A stretch of 63,284 nt of DNA from Deltaproteobacteria bacterium. GTDB lineage: Bacteria; Myxococcota_A; Polyangia; HGW-17. The stretch's first letter is position 1. Each line of letters begins with the position of its first letter. The translations under genes were made by a program, and so were the position numbers. The DNA is taken from contig JAFGWM010000070.1 in the NCBI GenBank assembly GCA_016937155.1, positions 1 to 63,284 of the forward strand, written 5' to 3'. Below, in pieces: positions 46,519 to 57,400 of this stretch. Under the pieces are notes generated by a model. It saw nothing but the letters and a program-made list of their open reading frames with translations. It ran no database searches and was not told where the DNA came from.

Positions 46519-47679
46519 TTAAAGTTTTGATTTCAGTTCATCAACTTTATCAGTTTTTTCCCATGTGAAACTGGGTTCTGTTCTTCCAAAGTGACCATAA
46601 GAGGAAGTAATCCTGTATCTTGGTTTTAAGAGATCAAGATTTCTTACAATAGCCCCGGGACGACAGTCAAATACTTCTTTTACAACCTTCTGTATTGCTT
46701 CATCAGAAACTTTTCCGGTACCGTAAGTATCAACCATAAGTGACACAGGTGTTGCCACTCCAATAGCATATGCCAACTGAACCTGACATTTTTTGGCAAA
46801 ACCTGCAGCTACGAGATTCTTTGCAATATATCTTGCCATATATGATGCACTTCTATCTACTTTTGACGGATCCTTGCCGGAAAAAGCACCACCACCATGA
46901 GCTGCCATACCACCGTAGGTATCCACAATTATTTTTCTTCCTGTAAGTCCACTGTCAGCCATAGGGCCACCAATAACAAAACGTCCGGTGGGATTAATCA
47001 GAAATTTGATATCCTTTGCCATAAGATCTGACGGAATCACTTTATTTACAACTTCCTGAATTATTCCCTCTTCAAGTTGACTGTGGGAAACATCAGGGCT
47101 GTGCTGACTGGAAACAACAACAGTCGTAATTTCCTTAGGCATTCCATTCTCATAGCGCACACTTACCTGAGTTTTTCCATCAGGACGAAGAAAAGGAAGT
47201 AACCCTTCCTTTCTTACAGCGGCAAGTCTGGCAGCAAGTTTGTGGGCAGTCATAATTGGTAGAGGCATAAGTTCAGGGGTTTCATCACTGGCGTACCCGA
47301 ACATCATACCCTGATCCCCTGCACCCTGTTCATCATGCTCGTAATAACCGTGACCATCAACACCCATGGCAATATCACCACTTTGCTGTTCGATAGCACT
47401 TATAACACTGCAGGTTTCATAATCAAAACCCATTGCACTTTCTGTATAACCAATATCCTTAACAGTCTGCCTGACTATATCAGGAAAATGAACATAAGTA
47501 TTTGTTGTGATTTCACCAGCTATAAAAACAACGCCGGTCTTTGTCAGTGTTTCACATGCCACTCTTGCAGTAGGATCAACCTCAAGAATGCTGTCCAGTA
47601 TTGCATCGGAAACAGCATCACAAACTTTATCCGGATGTCCCTCGGTAACTGACTCAGATGTAAAAAGATAACCCGACAT
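46519..47679 (-). CDS. metK: S-adenosylmethionine synthase
   Basis: 386 aa, full length. Signatures: [52 protein letters not shown] and [19 protein letters not shown]. It makes SAM from methionine and ATP; the product feeds RimO and the TrmO-like enzyme encoded here. ATG preceded by AAGGAAG. No SAM riboswitch fold noticed in the 210-bp upstream region. Confidence 0.97.
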   Translation of the reverse strand: MSGYLFTSESVTEGHPDKVCDAVSDAILDSILEVDPTARVACETLTKTGVVFIAGEITTNTYVHFPDIVRQTVKDIGYTESAMGFDYETCSVISAIEQQSGDIAMGVDGHGYYEHDEQGAGDQGMMFGYASDETPELMPLPIMTAHKLAARLAAVRKEGLLPFLRPDGKTQVSVRYENGMPKEITTVVVSSQHSPDVSHSQLEEGIIQEVVNKVIPSDLMAKDIKFLINPTGRFVIGGPMADSGLTGRKIIVDTYGGMAAHGGGAFSGKDPSKVDRSASYMARYIAKNLVAAGFAKKCQVQLAYAIGVATPVSLMVDTYGTGKVSDEAIQKVVKEVFDCRPGAIVRNLDLLKPRYRITSSYGHFGRTEPSFTWEKTDKVDELKSKL

Positions 47680-47889
47680 AATAACTTCCTTTCTCCGTTC
47701 CGATTATTCTTTAACTGAAATTTTTAATGATATAAACGGACACAGAATACAAAATAGGTTACTATATGAAATCATTATCAGGGTCAATACAAGAAATTAA
47801 ATACTCGAAATATTCCATCATTCTGGTAATACCAGTAACGGCATTTTTAATAATGCATTTCTGAGTTTTAAATTTTGTGAGGATTATTC

Positions 47890-49761
47890 ATGAATGACTT
47901 TGATATTATAGTGGTTGGAGGTGGACATGCTGGAATGGAGGCTGCATCCAGCTGTGCCAAACTGGGTGCCAGAACATGTCTTGTGACACTTGATGAAAAC
48001 AGACTGGGGGATATGCCCTGTAATCCGGCGGTGGGCGGAATTGCCAAGGGCCATCTGGTTAAGGAAATTGATGCCTTAGGCGGTATTATGGGAAAAATAA
48101 CTGACACGGCAGCTATCCAGTACCGTAGATTAAACACCAGAAGAGGTCCTGCTGTGAGAGCCACAAGAGCTCAGGTGGACCGGCACATGTATGTCCGCAA
48201 TATGGTGAATTTTGCCGCATCTCTAAAAAATCTGACTGTCATCAGAGGAGAAGTAACGAAGATTCTGACGGAAAACAGCATATTCTCTGGAGTAGAACTT
48301 GGGGATGGCGTTAAAATACACGCTGTTTTAGGTGTTGTAACAACAGGAACCTACCTAAACGGAATTCTCCACACCGGAAGTGATATAACACCTGGAGGTG
48401 CTGCGGGTATGCCACAATCCACAACCCTCAGTTCATCACTAAAATTTCTCGGGGCAACCATCACCCGTCTCAAAACAGGGACACCCCCAAGGCTGGCGGC
48501 GTCATCCATTAATTTTGACGCGATGGAAATTCAACCTGGGGATGAAACTGTCAGAAAATTCAGTTTTTATGGCCCCGAAAACAGTTTACCGAAAATTGAC
48601 TGCTATATGACATGGACAAATGAAAAAACTCACGAGTTAATAACAGATGGTTTTGAAATTGCTCCACTGTTTAACGGTCAGATACATGGAACAGGTCCCA
48701 GATACTGTCCTTCCATTGAAGATAAGGTTTTCAAATTTCCCCAGAGACCCAGACATCACCTGTTTCTTGAACCTGAAGGCCTTGATACGGACTGGTACTA
48801 TCCCAATGGTGTAAGCACCTCACTTCCGGTTTCTCTTCAGTTGTCTTTTCTGAGAAGTATAAAAGGGCTTGAAAATGCTGAAATAAGACGACCCGGCTAT
48901 GCGGTTGAATATGACAGCGCTGACAGTCGGGATCTATACAGAACAATGGAAACAAAATACTGCCCTAATCTCTTTTTGGCTGGACAGTTGAATGGCACCA
49001 GTGGATACGAGGAAGCAGCAGCACAGGGGCTTTTGGCAGGAATCAATGCATTTCTGAAACTCAGGAATATGGAACCATTTATTGTGGAACGCTACGAAGG
49101 ATACATGGGAGTCATGGCGGATGATCTTGTCACAAGGGGAACTGATGAACCATACAGACTCTTTACCAGCCGAAGCGAATACAGGCTTAGTCTCCGTGAA
49201 GACAATGCAGATGAAAGATTCACTCCTTACGGCAGGGAAATCGGACTCATAGATGATAATGCATGGAGAATATTCTCAGAAGCACAGGAACTGCTTGCCA
49301 GAGAGAAATTATCCCTCTCCACAATTAAAATTCCGAAAAATGCCATGGAGGATGTGTGTGAAATACTTAATGTCTCCAACCCGGATCGTGGAATGACGGT
49401 TTCTGAACTTCTGAAAAGACCAGAAATCGCATACAGTGATCTCATTAAAAACGGTATTATTGACAGTTCACTTCCACAACATCTTGGGGAAAGGCTGGAA
49501 AGTATCATCAAATATGAGGGGTATCTTTCACATCAGGAAAAAGAAATTGGAAGATTAAGGAAAGTAAAGTCAGTTAAAATTCCAAAAGATTTCGATTACA
49601 GCGCTGTAAGTGGACTCAGAGTTGAGTGGATTCAGAAACTTGAAAAAGTAAAACCTGAGAACCTTGCAGAAGTTCTTGCCATTCCAGGTCTGGCAGTAGC
49701 AGCAATCACTGCCATTACAGCTCATATGAGGAACATTTCGATTAAACCTGTGGAAAACTGA
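47890..49761 (+). CDS. mnmG: tRNA uridine-5-carboxymethylaminomethyl modification enzyme MnmG (GidA)
   Basis: 623 aa, typical length. FAD-binding GGGHAGMEAASSCAKLG, CNPAVGGIAKGHLVKEIDAL, RRGPAVRATRAQVDR, TGTPPRLAASSINFD, and GTSGYEEAAAQGLLAGINAF. With MnmE it modifies U34 of split-box tRNAs. GAGGAT precedes the ATG. Divergent from metK, with its stop abutting the hpf stop. Confidence 0.97.
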   Translation: MNDFDIIVVGGGHAGMEAASSCAKLGARTCLVTLDENRLGDMPCNPAVGGIAKGHLVKEIDALGGIMGKITDTAAIQYRRLNTRRGPAVRATRAQVDRHMYVRNMVNFAASLKNLTVIRGEVTKILTENSIFSGVELGDGVKIHAVLGVVTTGTYLNGILHTGSDITPGGAAGMPQSTTLSSSLKFLGATITRLKTGTPPRLAASSINFDAMEIQPGDETVRKFSFYGPENSLPKIDCYMTWTNEKTHELITDGFEIAPLFNGQIHGTGPRYCPSIEDKVFKFPQRPRHHLFLEPEGLDTDWYYPNGVSTSLPVSLQLSFLRSIKGLENAEIRRPGYAVEYDSADSRDLYRTMETKYCPNLFLAGQLNGTSGYEEAAAQGLLAGINAFLKLRNMEPFIVERYEGYMGVMADDLVTRGTDEPYRLFTSRSEYRLSLREDNADERFTPYGREIGLIDDNAWRIFSEAQELLAREKLSLSTIKIPKNAMEDVCEILNVSNPDRGMTVSELLKRPEIAYSDLIKNGIIDSSLPQHLGERLESIIKYEGYLSHQEKEIGRLRKVKSVKIPKDFDYSAVSGLRVEWIQKLEKVKPENLAEVLAIPGLAVAAITAITAHMRNISIKPVEN

Positions 49762-50367
49762 TTATTTATCAGTCTCAATAAGTCCGTACTGACCATCTTC
49801 TCGAATATAAAGAACGTTTATCGCGTTAGTGGATGCGTTTGTGAATACAAGGAATTTTTTATCCTGAAGTTCAAGCTGCATAACCGCACCTTCAAGTTCA
49901 AGTGGTTCTGCGTGATATTCATTTGTACGTACAATTTTGTGCTGAATATCAACCTTGTTTTCAACTTCCACTTCTTCCAGCTCAGCCTCAGCCTTTACTG
50001 GAAGTTCTTCATTTTCTTCATTCCAGTTCTGCTCAATAACATGAGATTTAAATTTAATACCCTGTCCACCAAGAGGCTTGTGTGTATGAATTTTCTCCTT
50101 GTACTTTTTCAACTGCTTTTCAATACGGGTAATCGCCTGATCAATAGAAAAATACATATCCTCTGATGTATCAACACCCTTGACCAGCAGGCCGTTAGTA
50201 AGTGTAAGTGTAACATCAGCCTTGTTTCTGTACCTCTCGGAGGTGAGGACCACATGAGCATGCCATGGATTGGTGATAAACTTCTTCATCCTGGTCATTT
50301 TCTCATTCAGGTAACTCTTGAGGGCATCGGATGGCTCCATCCTTCTGAAAGTAACATCTATCTGCAT
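49762..50367 (-). CDS. hpf: Long-form hibernation-promoting factor (HPF/RaiA family)
   Basis: 201 aa. N-terminal RaiA domain (1-100) with DVTFRRMEPSDALKSYLNEK, HVVLTSERYRNKADVTLTL and SIDQAITRIEKQLKKYKEK; C-terminal HPF-dimerisation domain (about 145-201) with KFLVFTNASTNAINVLYIRE. Long HPF dimerises and drives 100S ribosome formation in resting cells. Start at the ATG at 50367 after TAAGGAGG. It follows rpoN, a widely conserved pair. Confidence 0.94.
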   Translation of the reverse strand: MQIDVTFRRMEPSDALKSYLNEKMTRMKKFITNPWHAHVVLTSERYRNKADVTLTLTNGLLVKGVDTSEDMYFSIDQAITRIEKQLKKYKEKIHTHKPLGGQGIKFKSHVIEQNWNEENEELPVKAEAELEEVEVENKVDIQHKIVRTNEYHAEPLELEGAVMQLELQDKKFLVFTNASTNAINVLYIREDGQYGLIETDK

Positions 50368-50416
50368 TTTTTCCTCCTTAAAGAACCCCAACTGAGGCTC
50401 AACATCTTTTATTAAT

Positions 50417-51961
50417 TCAAAACATGCTCCTGCGTTTGCTGGAGCTTAATATATTCATCTGCTCTCTGTACTTATGAACTGTTCTCCGGGCTATTTCTAT
50501 TCCGTCGCTTTCAAAAAGAATGTTGGAAATTTTCTGGTCGCTCAGTGGATGCTTTTTATCTTCCCTTTCAACAAGCTTCCGTATTTTTTCCTTAACAGCC
50601 TCGCTGGCAAGATCATCGCCTTCACTTGCGCTTACTGCACTGTTAAAAAAGAACTTCAGTTCAAACAACCCCTGGGGAGTGTGCATGTATTTGTTTGTGG
50701 TTACTCTGGAAACAGTACTCTCATGCCTTCCAATATCCTCCGCAATAACCCTCAGAGTCAACGGTCTGAGGAAAGAAAGACCCTTATCAAGAAATTCCTT
50801 CTGGTGTTTAACAATTGACTCACTGACTTTAAGTATTGTTTCCTGTCTCATCTGTATGGCATGAATTATCCATTTGGCTTTACGGAGCTTTTCGTCCACA
50901 TATTCCTTACCCTGACCGCTCAGTATGGCTTTCCTGTACTGACGGGAAATTTTCAGTTTTGGAAGTCCATCATCATTTATCTCAATTCTGTAATCATCAC
51001 CATCACGATAAACATAAACATCAGGAGTGATATAATTTATCTCCTCGCTGGAATATGCCCTGCCGGGGCGGGGATCAAAGGTCTGTATAAGCCTCACATT
51101 TTCTATGACATCTTCGAGATCAACTTTCCGGCGACGTGCAATTTTCTGATAATCCTTCCGCTCAAGTTCCGGGATATGTTCCAAAATCATCTGGCTGAGA
51201 AGTTCATTCCCTTCGGTATACCTGAAATACTCAGCCTGAATGTGAAGACATTCAGACAGGGATCTGGCACCAACGCCAACGGGATCAAAATACTGAATCT
51301 TTTTGAGTACAGATTCAATTACAGCTGTTCCATATCCCAGCTGTTCACTGATTTCCTCCATGGTTATGTTTTTCAGATAACCGTAACTGTCAAAGTTACC
51401 AATGAGAAATTCACCAATGACTTTTTCAGGTTCTGAATATCCACCGACTCTTAGCTGCCACAGAAGATGATCTGCCAGTGAAGGCTTTGATGCTGTACGA
51501 CTTTCAATGGGAGTTTCATCATCATCACGCTGATAATTAGTACCCCCAGGAAGTCCGAATGTGGAACTTTCCTGCACATAGGAATTCCACTCTACATCAA
51601 CTCCCTCCATTACACGTTCCTCATCCTTAGCAGTCATATTTTCAGGAGACGGAAGCTCCTGCAGACCGGAATCAGAAATCTTCTCAGGGATGTCCTTCTC
51701 TGTGTTTTTTCCATCTTCGTATTCGTCAAAGGTATGAGATATCTCAGGGGATGCTTCTTCAGTTCCGAAGTCATCGGACGCGTCATCATCATCCTTTTGC
51801 TCAAGCAATGGATTGTCAATCAGTTCCTGATTTAACTGTTCTGCAAGTTCGAAATGCTGCAACTGCAACATGGCAATAGCCTGTTGCATATTCTGGGTCA
51901 TAACCAGCTTCTGTTCCAGTTTCTGGGAAATATTTAGATGTTGTCTTAAATCAAAACCCAT
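50417..51961 (-). CDS. rpoN: RNA polymerase sigma-54 factor
   Basis: 514 aa. Region I Gln/Leu-rich activator-interacting segment (LRQHLNISQKLEQKLVMTQN), an acidic linker (about 55-125), core-binding region and a C-terminal RpoN box ARRTVHKYREQM. It recognises -24/-12 promoters and needs an AAA+ activator, of which none is encoded in this window. hpf follows 49 bp downstream. The start has only a weak Shine-Dalgarno. Confidence 0.95.
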   Translation of the reverse strand: MGFDLRQHLNISQKLEQKLVMTQNMQQAIAMLQLQHFELAEQLNQELIDNPLLEQKDDDDASDDFGTEEASPEISHTFDEYEDGKNTEKDIPEKISDSGLQELPSPENMTAKDEERVMEGVDVEWNSYVQESSTFGLPGGTNYQRDDDETPIESRTASKPSLADHLLWQLRVGGYSEPEKVIGEFLIGNFDSYGYLKNITMEEISEQLGYGTAVIESVLKKIQYFDPVGVGARSLSECLHIQAEYFRYTEGNELLSQMILEHIPELERKDYQKIARRRKVDLEDVIENVRLIQTFDPRPGRAYSSEEINYITPDVYVYRDGDDYRIEINDDGLPKLKISRQYRKAILSGQGKEYVDEKLRKAKWIIHAIQMRQETILKVSESIVKHQKEFLDKGLSFLRPLTLRVIAEDIGRHESTVSRVTTNKYMHTPQGLFELKFFFNSAVSASEGDDLASEAVKEKIRKLVEREDKKHPLSDQKISNILFESDGIEIARRTVHKYREQMNILSSSKRRSMF

Positions 51962-52165
51962 ATTATTCCGGTCTCACAGGGATTTATGTCCCAATAGTTA
52001 AAAATAGCAATCAAACCACTCTGTGTAAACCCTAATACTCCATAGCGTATAATAAATTTTCTTAATCTGAAGAAAATGTCATGTATTTTGCTATGTTCCA
52101 AATTTCAGGTTTTTTTGAAAATAAAAAATAAATCAGATGAGAATAACTGAGAAGGACGAAGTTTT

Positions 52166-53152
52166 TTATGGAAGCACATACTTGTATGAGAAAACAATCT
52201 TTTTGTTTTTGAATCTTGGGAATACCAGAGATTCAACATGTTTCGTTATACAACTACCTGTGGGTGTTTCACTGAAGGCTCCCTTAAGACGGACTTTGGA
52301 GACTTTTCCGTCACTTCCGTTTACTTTGATGGAAAGCTTTGCAACTCCAGGAATCTGATAAGTGGTATAGCACTCCTTGATCTTTTCTCTAATGCTGCGC
52401 ATTTTTCCAAGTATTACAGAGTTTGAGGGTCTTTTTGGCAGAAGTTTGTCAGGATTGATTTTCTTAATTTTTACTACTTTTCTACAACCATCGGATACGA
52501 TCTGACCCTTCCCTTTAGATGGTGGATCTGAATAAAGAACATCCCCGTTACATCTGTTTACAACACGATAACCGCCAACTGTAAGTGTCAGACCTTCACC
52601 GAATTTTGGATCCCACACTTTTGATTTTTCAACCCTGAAAAGAAATTCAACCCTCAGGTATGGTTTCGTTTCTACAGACCATTTTCCTAGCTCCCTTGGG
52701 TCAACAGGAATCTCAAAGCTGTGAAGATCTACTCCCTCAGGAAGACCATTCTTCAGTTTTGTGGGTTTCTTTGCTGTGATAAGAAACGATCTCTGTCCGA
52801 AGAGGAGCGGATCAAACATAACAGGTTTCTTACAGGTCACACATCCCTTAACAGAAACTTTGTATGAAAACTTTGTATTATCATATTCCCCGAAATCGAG
52901 GGCTCCACTGTCCGCAAAAATTCTGAATGTTTTAGTGCTTACTCTTCGCTGCATGTATGACCTTATGGCTCTGCAGTGAAGATCGGGAAGTTCATCCGTA
53001 TTTCCACATTTCTGAAGAAAAGGCCCGGCAATTTTTTCCATACTGGACACAAAAACACTACCGCTTGCGAATTTCTCAAAGGATTTTTTCTGAGCCGATA
53101 CACCAGTCGTAAAGAGCATTATAACAGCAGACAAAGTAATGATACTTTTCAT
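52166..53152 (-). CDS. Secreted protein with AgmX/PglI-type C-terminal domain
   Basis: 328 aa from the ATG at 53152 (GGGAGGA upstream); signal peptide cut after GVSA (about 21). The middle is beta-rich with several Cys (SVKGCVTCKKP). The C-terminal about 85 residues read IREKIKECYTTYQIPGVAKL, SIKVNGSDGKVSKVRLKGAF, CITKHVESLVFPRF, the pattern of the AgmX/PglI C-terminal (TonB-C-like) domain common in myxobacterial motility and envelope proteins. Function unknown; probably a periplasmic or outer-membrane-associated component. Confidence 0.78.
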   Translation of the reverse strand: MKSIITLSAVIMLFTTGVSAQKKSFEKFASGSVFVSSMEKIAGPFLQKCGNTDELPDLHCRAIRSYMQRRVSTKTFRIFADSGALDFGEYDNTKFSYKVSVKGCVTCKKPVMFDPLLFGQRSFLITAKKPTKLKNGLPEGVDLHSFEIPVDPRELGKWSVETKPYLRVEFLFRVEKSKVWDPKFGEGLTLTVGGYRVVNRCNGDVLYSDPPSKGKGQIVSDGCRKVVKIKKINPDKLLPKRPSNSVILGKMRSIREKIKECYTTYQIPGVAKLSIKVNGSDGKVSKVRLKGAFSETPTGSCITKHVESLVFPRFKNKKIVFSYKYVLP

Positions 53153-53408
53153 AATTCCTCCCGATAACACGGAAAACAGGTCCCGTAAGTTGTGCATGTT
53201 AATCACATTGTAAAGTTTTTTCAATTACTATATTGAATTCACCGGAATTTATCTCAGTTCGGACATATCTCACCGGACTGAAGGATTCACCTGTAATCTC
53301 GATAAAACAACGTCACTGTTTTGAGCTATCTGGTTTTACTGAGTTTATCACCTCAAATCCGCCCACACAGGGAAGTTTCAGCTTGACAGATTATGTTATT
53401 GGATCAAT

Positions 53409-53933
53409 GTGTGCCACATGACTGATACAATATGGGCTCCATGGCGAATGGAATTTATTGATGGAAGTTTAGAGAAAGAAACCGGCTGTATTTTCTGCAA
53501 CCGCTTCTCTTCAAGTGAATCTGAATTTGCTGCAAAACACGTGTTATGGCGTGGTCCACAGACACTTGTAATGCTCAACAAATTTCCTTACACAAACGCA
53601 CATCTTCTTGTAGTTTCCAGAACCCACACCGGTAATCTGGAAGACATTTCCCCGGAAGAATTTTCAGTTCTTATACGTACAGTGAAAAAGGCATCGGAAA
53701 TTATCAAAGAAGAGCTCAATCCACACGGGATGAATATTGGAATGAATCTGGGAAGTGCTGGTGGAGCAGGAATAACTGATCATCTGCACTGGCATATAGT
53801 TCCCCGATGGGTTGGAGACAATAATTTTATGCCGGTTATCGGTGATACCAGAGTCATGCCACAGTATCTTGAGAAAACTTATAACAGACTGATCGTTCCA
53901 TTTCAGAAGATGAATCAATCCTCAGTTGACTAA
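53409..53933 (+). CDS. HIT-family hydrolase/phosphorylase
   Basis: 174 aa. Starts IWAPWRMEFIDGS, has a CIFCNRF zinc-ligand-like motif, then HLLVVSRTHTGNLEDIS and the histidine triad HLHWHIVPRW. It resembles the Ap4A phosphorylase-II-like HIT group of bacteria, acting on dinucleoside polyphosphates or nucleoside phosphates. The GTG at 53409 (GGA upstream) is used; the ATG at 53418 is an alternative. Stop interlocks with the convergent lipoprotein. Confidence 0.9.
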   Translation: MCHMTDTIWAPWRMEFIDGSLEKETGCIFCNRFSSSESEFAAKHVLWRGPQTLVMLNKFPYTNAHLLVVSRTHTGNLEDISPEEFSVLIRTVKKASEIIKEELNPHGMNIGMNLGSAGGAGITDHLHWHIVPRWVGDNNFMPVIGDTRVMPQYLEKTYNRLIVPFQKMNQSSVD

Positions 53934-54289
53934 AAATTGTCCTTATCAAACGCTTTTTTCTTCTCTGGAATTTTTTTCTTCTCTGGCGAGTTGTCTTTTC
54001 CGGTGTCCTTTTCACCGGGTTTTCGGGGATCTTTCTCCCTGAGAGTGGGAGTAGCCTCAATCATGCAGAAATTGAATTTATTGCAGTCACTGATCTTGAG
54101 ACATTTTTTTACCTTATCCTCAAAAGGCCGGCACAGTTTGATAATTACCTCTTTGCTGGATTCCAGTGATTTTTTTGCAGTGGCACCCTTGGCACATTCA
54201 ACGGTTTTTTTGTATGCCTTCTCACAGGGATCGCCGCATGCAACAAGGACAAACGAAAGAAATACAAAGAAAAATGTGATTTTGCTCAT
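53930..54289 (-). CDS. Small Cys-rich lipoprotein
   Basis: 119 aa. Lipoprotein signal ends in LVAC (C18). Six further Cys lie in the mature part (DPCEKAYKKTVECAKG, LCRPFEDKVKKCLKISDC, FCMIEA), likely forming disulphides. The C-terminal third is a Lys/Glu/Pro-rich, disordered tail. No family recognised. Small helical Cys-rich lipoproteins of this type are common in myxobacteria. Its 3' end overlaps the HIT gene by 4 bp. Confidence 0.7.
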   Translation of the reverse strand: MSKITFFFVFLSFVLVACGDPCEKAYKKTVECAKGATAKKSLESSKEVIIKLCRPFEDKVKKCLKISDCNKFNFCMIEATPTLREKDPRKPGEKDTGKDNSPEKKKIPEKKKAFDKDNF

Positions 54290-54485
54290 ATTAAAACCTG
54301 AAATTTATGAAATTCAACGTATAATAAACCGGATCGCCACTTATTTCAGAGGAATCCGTAAGCCTAGACTACCTCATAAGAGGAAAAATGGCTATACCCG
54401 TTGAACAAAAGTTTTAAAACATAAAAATTTGTGGCATAACTTATAACTAAAATAATAACGTAAGTTAATACTAACGGAGTGTTCC

Positions 54486-57400
54486 TTGGAAAAAATCAGT
54501 AATTACAAAATTGTAAGAAGAATTGGCCAGGGCGGTATGGCGGAAGTCTATCTGGCACAGGCTGATTACAATGGGCTGAAAAAAACAGTAGCTCTCAAGA
54601 AAATTCTTGATGCATTATCCCAGAAGCCACATTTCAGAGAAACTTTCCGTTATGAAGCGTCTCTTTCCATGGAATTGAATCATCCGAATATGGTTCAGGT
54701 TTTTGACTATGGTCAGACCAATGACAGCAGACATCTTTTCATGGCGATGGAATTTGTGGATGGTACTGATCTTATGAAGTTGATCCGCAGGGCGAAGGAA
54801 CTTCAGAGACCCATCCCCGGTGGAATAAGTGCCTATGTAATAAGTGAAGTGCTCAAGGGTCTTGATTATGCGCACCGTCTGGTGGGAAGTGATGGAAAAC
54901 CTCTCAAACTTGTTCACAGGGATATGAGTCCACAGAACATTCTTCTTTCCTATGAAGGTGGTGTTAAGGTAACAGACTTTGGTATCGCAAAAGCACTTGG
55001 AAAGGATGAAGAACAGGGTGTTCTTCGAGGTAAATTCCACTACATGTCTCCGGAACAGGCTCATGCAGAAGAAGTTGATGCCAGAAGTGATATTTTTTCT
55101 GTGGGTCTGATTCTGTACGAAATGATCACTGGAATAAATCCATACAGTCAGTTCAAGGGGCCAAAGGCTCTTGAAGCTGCCAGAAAAGCTGAAATTCAGC
55201 CACCCTCACTGGTATGTGAAGTAAGTGTGGAACTTGAACAGATCATCAGAAAAGCCCTTGCTCCCAAAAGAGAGGATCGGTATCAGCGTTCAAGAGAGAT
55301 GCAGCAGGACCTTTCCCAGTATCTCCATCAGTTATCACTGCTTTATGATTCATCCTCACTGATGTCATTCACTGAAGAGATTTTTCCGGAATCCGAAAGA
55401 ATCGGATTAAACACTGCTGTTGATTCTTCACTTCAGACAGAAGAAAAAACCGGAAAGGGTGAAGGCCTTGGATTCACCGTGGAAACTATTACCGAAGGAG
55501 GCAGATTCAAGGAAACCAAGAAACTTGTCTCCATGGTGGTTAATGTTCTTGGAACTCAGGAGGCTGCCAACCTCATGGGACGGGAACGTGTGGACAATCT
55601 GATAGATCGTTTCATCGACATGGTTCAGAACATTCTCCTGAAAGACAGACAGCATCGCTACAGATTCAAGAGACTTGAGAAAAACAGTCTGCTTGTTGTG
55701 CGTGGTATTCCCTACACGGGAGAATATGATGAAACTGAACTTCTCAGGGATGCACATAAGATCAGACGTGACTTTGCAACCTACAAGGAAATTATTCCCG
55801 CTCTTGATATTGGAATAGGTGTTTACCGAAGCGTTGTGGATCTTATTCATGAAAGGGAAAAAGTCAGTTGGGAACTTGGCAATGAGGATCTCAGACAGGC
55901 CACACTGCTTTCGAGATTCGCCCCTGGTGAGGTTGTAGTATCACAGTTTATTCACGCAGCAGCCAAGTATAACTGGATACTTGAGCAGATCGATGAATCC
56001 TTTGGTTCTCCGGTTTACAAACTTGTGAGACAGAAGGATAAGACCGCAAGAATCATGTCAAGAGTCGGTGGACATATTTTCGGACGCAGTTTTGAACTGG
56101 ACAGTATCAGAAAACTTTATGACAAGGTATTCACCACTTCACGTATGCACAATATAGTGGTCATCGGTGATATGGGTCTTGGAAAAACATCACTGATTCA
56201 GACATTCCTGAATGATGTAAAAAAGAGTGCCATCATCATAAGGGCAGAAGCAAGACCTTACTATTCATACACACCATTTGCTCTGATCGTATCCATTCTA
56301 AAGGATATCATCAGAATCAATACAAGTATCAGTGAGGGGGACGACTACCTCAAGTTGCTTAGTGTTTATCTGGAAACCATCCTCCCAAGCGAAGAAACCA
56401 GAAATGATGTTATCTCCAGTCTGGGTCCCATTCTCACAACATCTGATATGGAACCTGAATCAGATGATCTAAAGAGTCTTGTTATCAAATCCCTTGAAAC
56501 TATTCTCAAGGGTATAGCACTTCAGACTCCTGTTATTCTTGTTATTGAAGATCTCCAGTGGAGTGATACACAGTCGAGAAATGTTCTCAAAGCAATTATA
56601 GAACGGGACAGCATAAATCGAAAACTGCTGATGCTGATGAGTTGCCGTGAAAAAGAAAATCTTGATGATACTTTCTACAAGTTTCATCCAATTCTCCTGA
56701 CCAACCTTGATCTGGAGACTTCACGAATTCTGGTTGAAAACCGATTTGTTGCTCCTGATACTGTTCAGGTACTGACTGATATCATCGTAAAACAGGGTGA
56801 AGGCAATCCTTTCTTCCTCAATGAACTGGTTACATCCCTTCATGATATGGGTATTGTTTCACCGTCCGATTCGGATACATCCAAGCTTGTACTTGCCAAA
56901 CCGCTCACTGAAGATTTTCACATGGAAATGTCCCCTACCCTTGAGGGGATTATATCATCCAGACTCGATGCTCTTGAACCTCAACTGAGAAGAGTACTCC
57001 GCCTTGCTGCTGTTGCCGGAAGAACCTTCACCAGAAAACTCCTTGACACCCTTGCGGGTATTTCAACTGAAAATCAGATCAGTATTTTCCTTGAAAAGAA
57101 ATTTATAAAAAAAATGGATGAAAGCGACCGATACAGCTTCATTCAGCAGATAATGAGGGATTATGCATATGAAGGCATCCCTGAGGATGAGAAAAGAAGT
57201 GCACATCTCAGTGTAGCTAAATTCATGGTGGAAAGTCCCTCATACAATGCCACAAGGGAAGATGCGATTATTGCCTATCATTACGAATCAGGTGGGGATA
57301 AATCAAATGCATCCGTATATTATCTTGCGGCTGCACATCATGCCAGAAAGCTTGCATCGAATCAGGAAGCTGAAAGACATTACCGTAAGGTACTTTCAAA

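Noticed and set aside
47680-47889. SAM riboswitch upstream of metK
   Set aside because: No recognisable conserved core or paired stems in the 210-bp interval.
50417-53152. Sigma-54 (-24/-12) promoters
   Set aside because: None of the TGGCAC sites I noticed had TTGC(A/T) at the right distance; rpoN targets appear to be outside this window.
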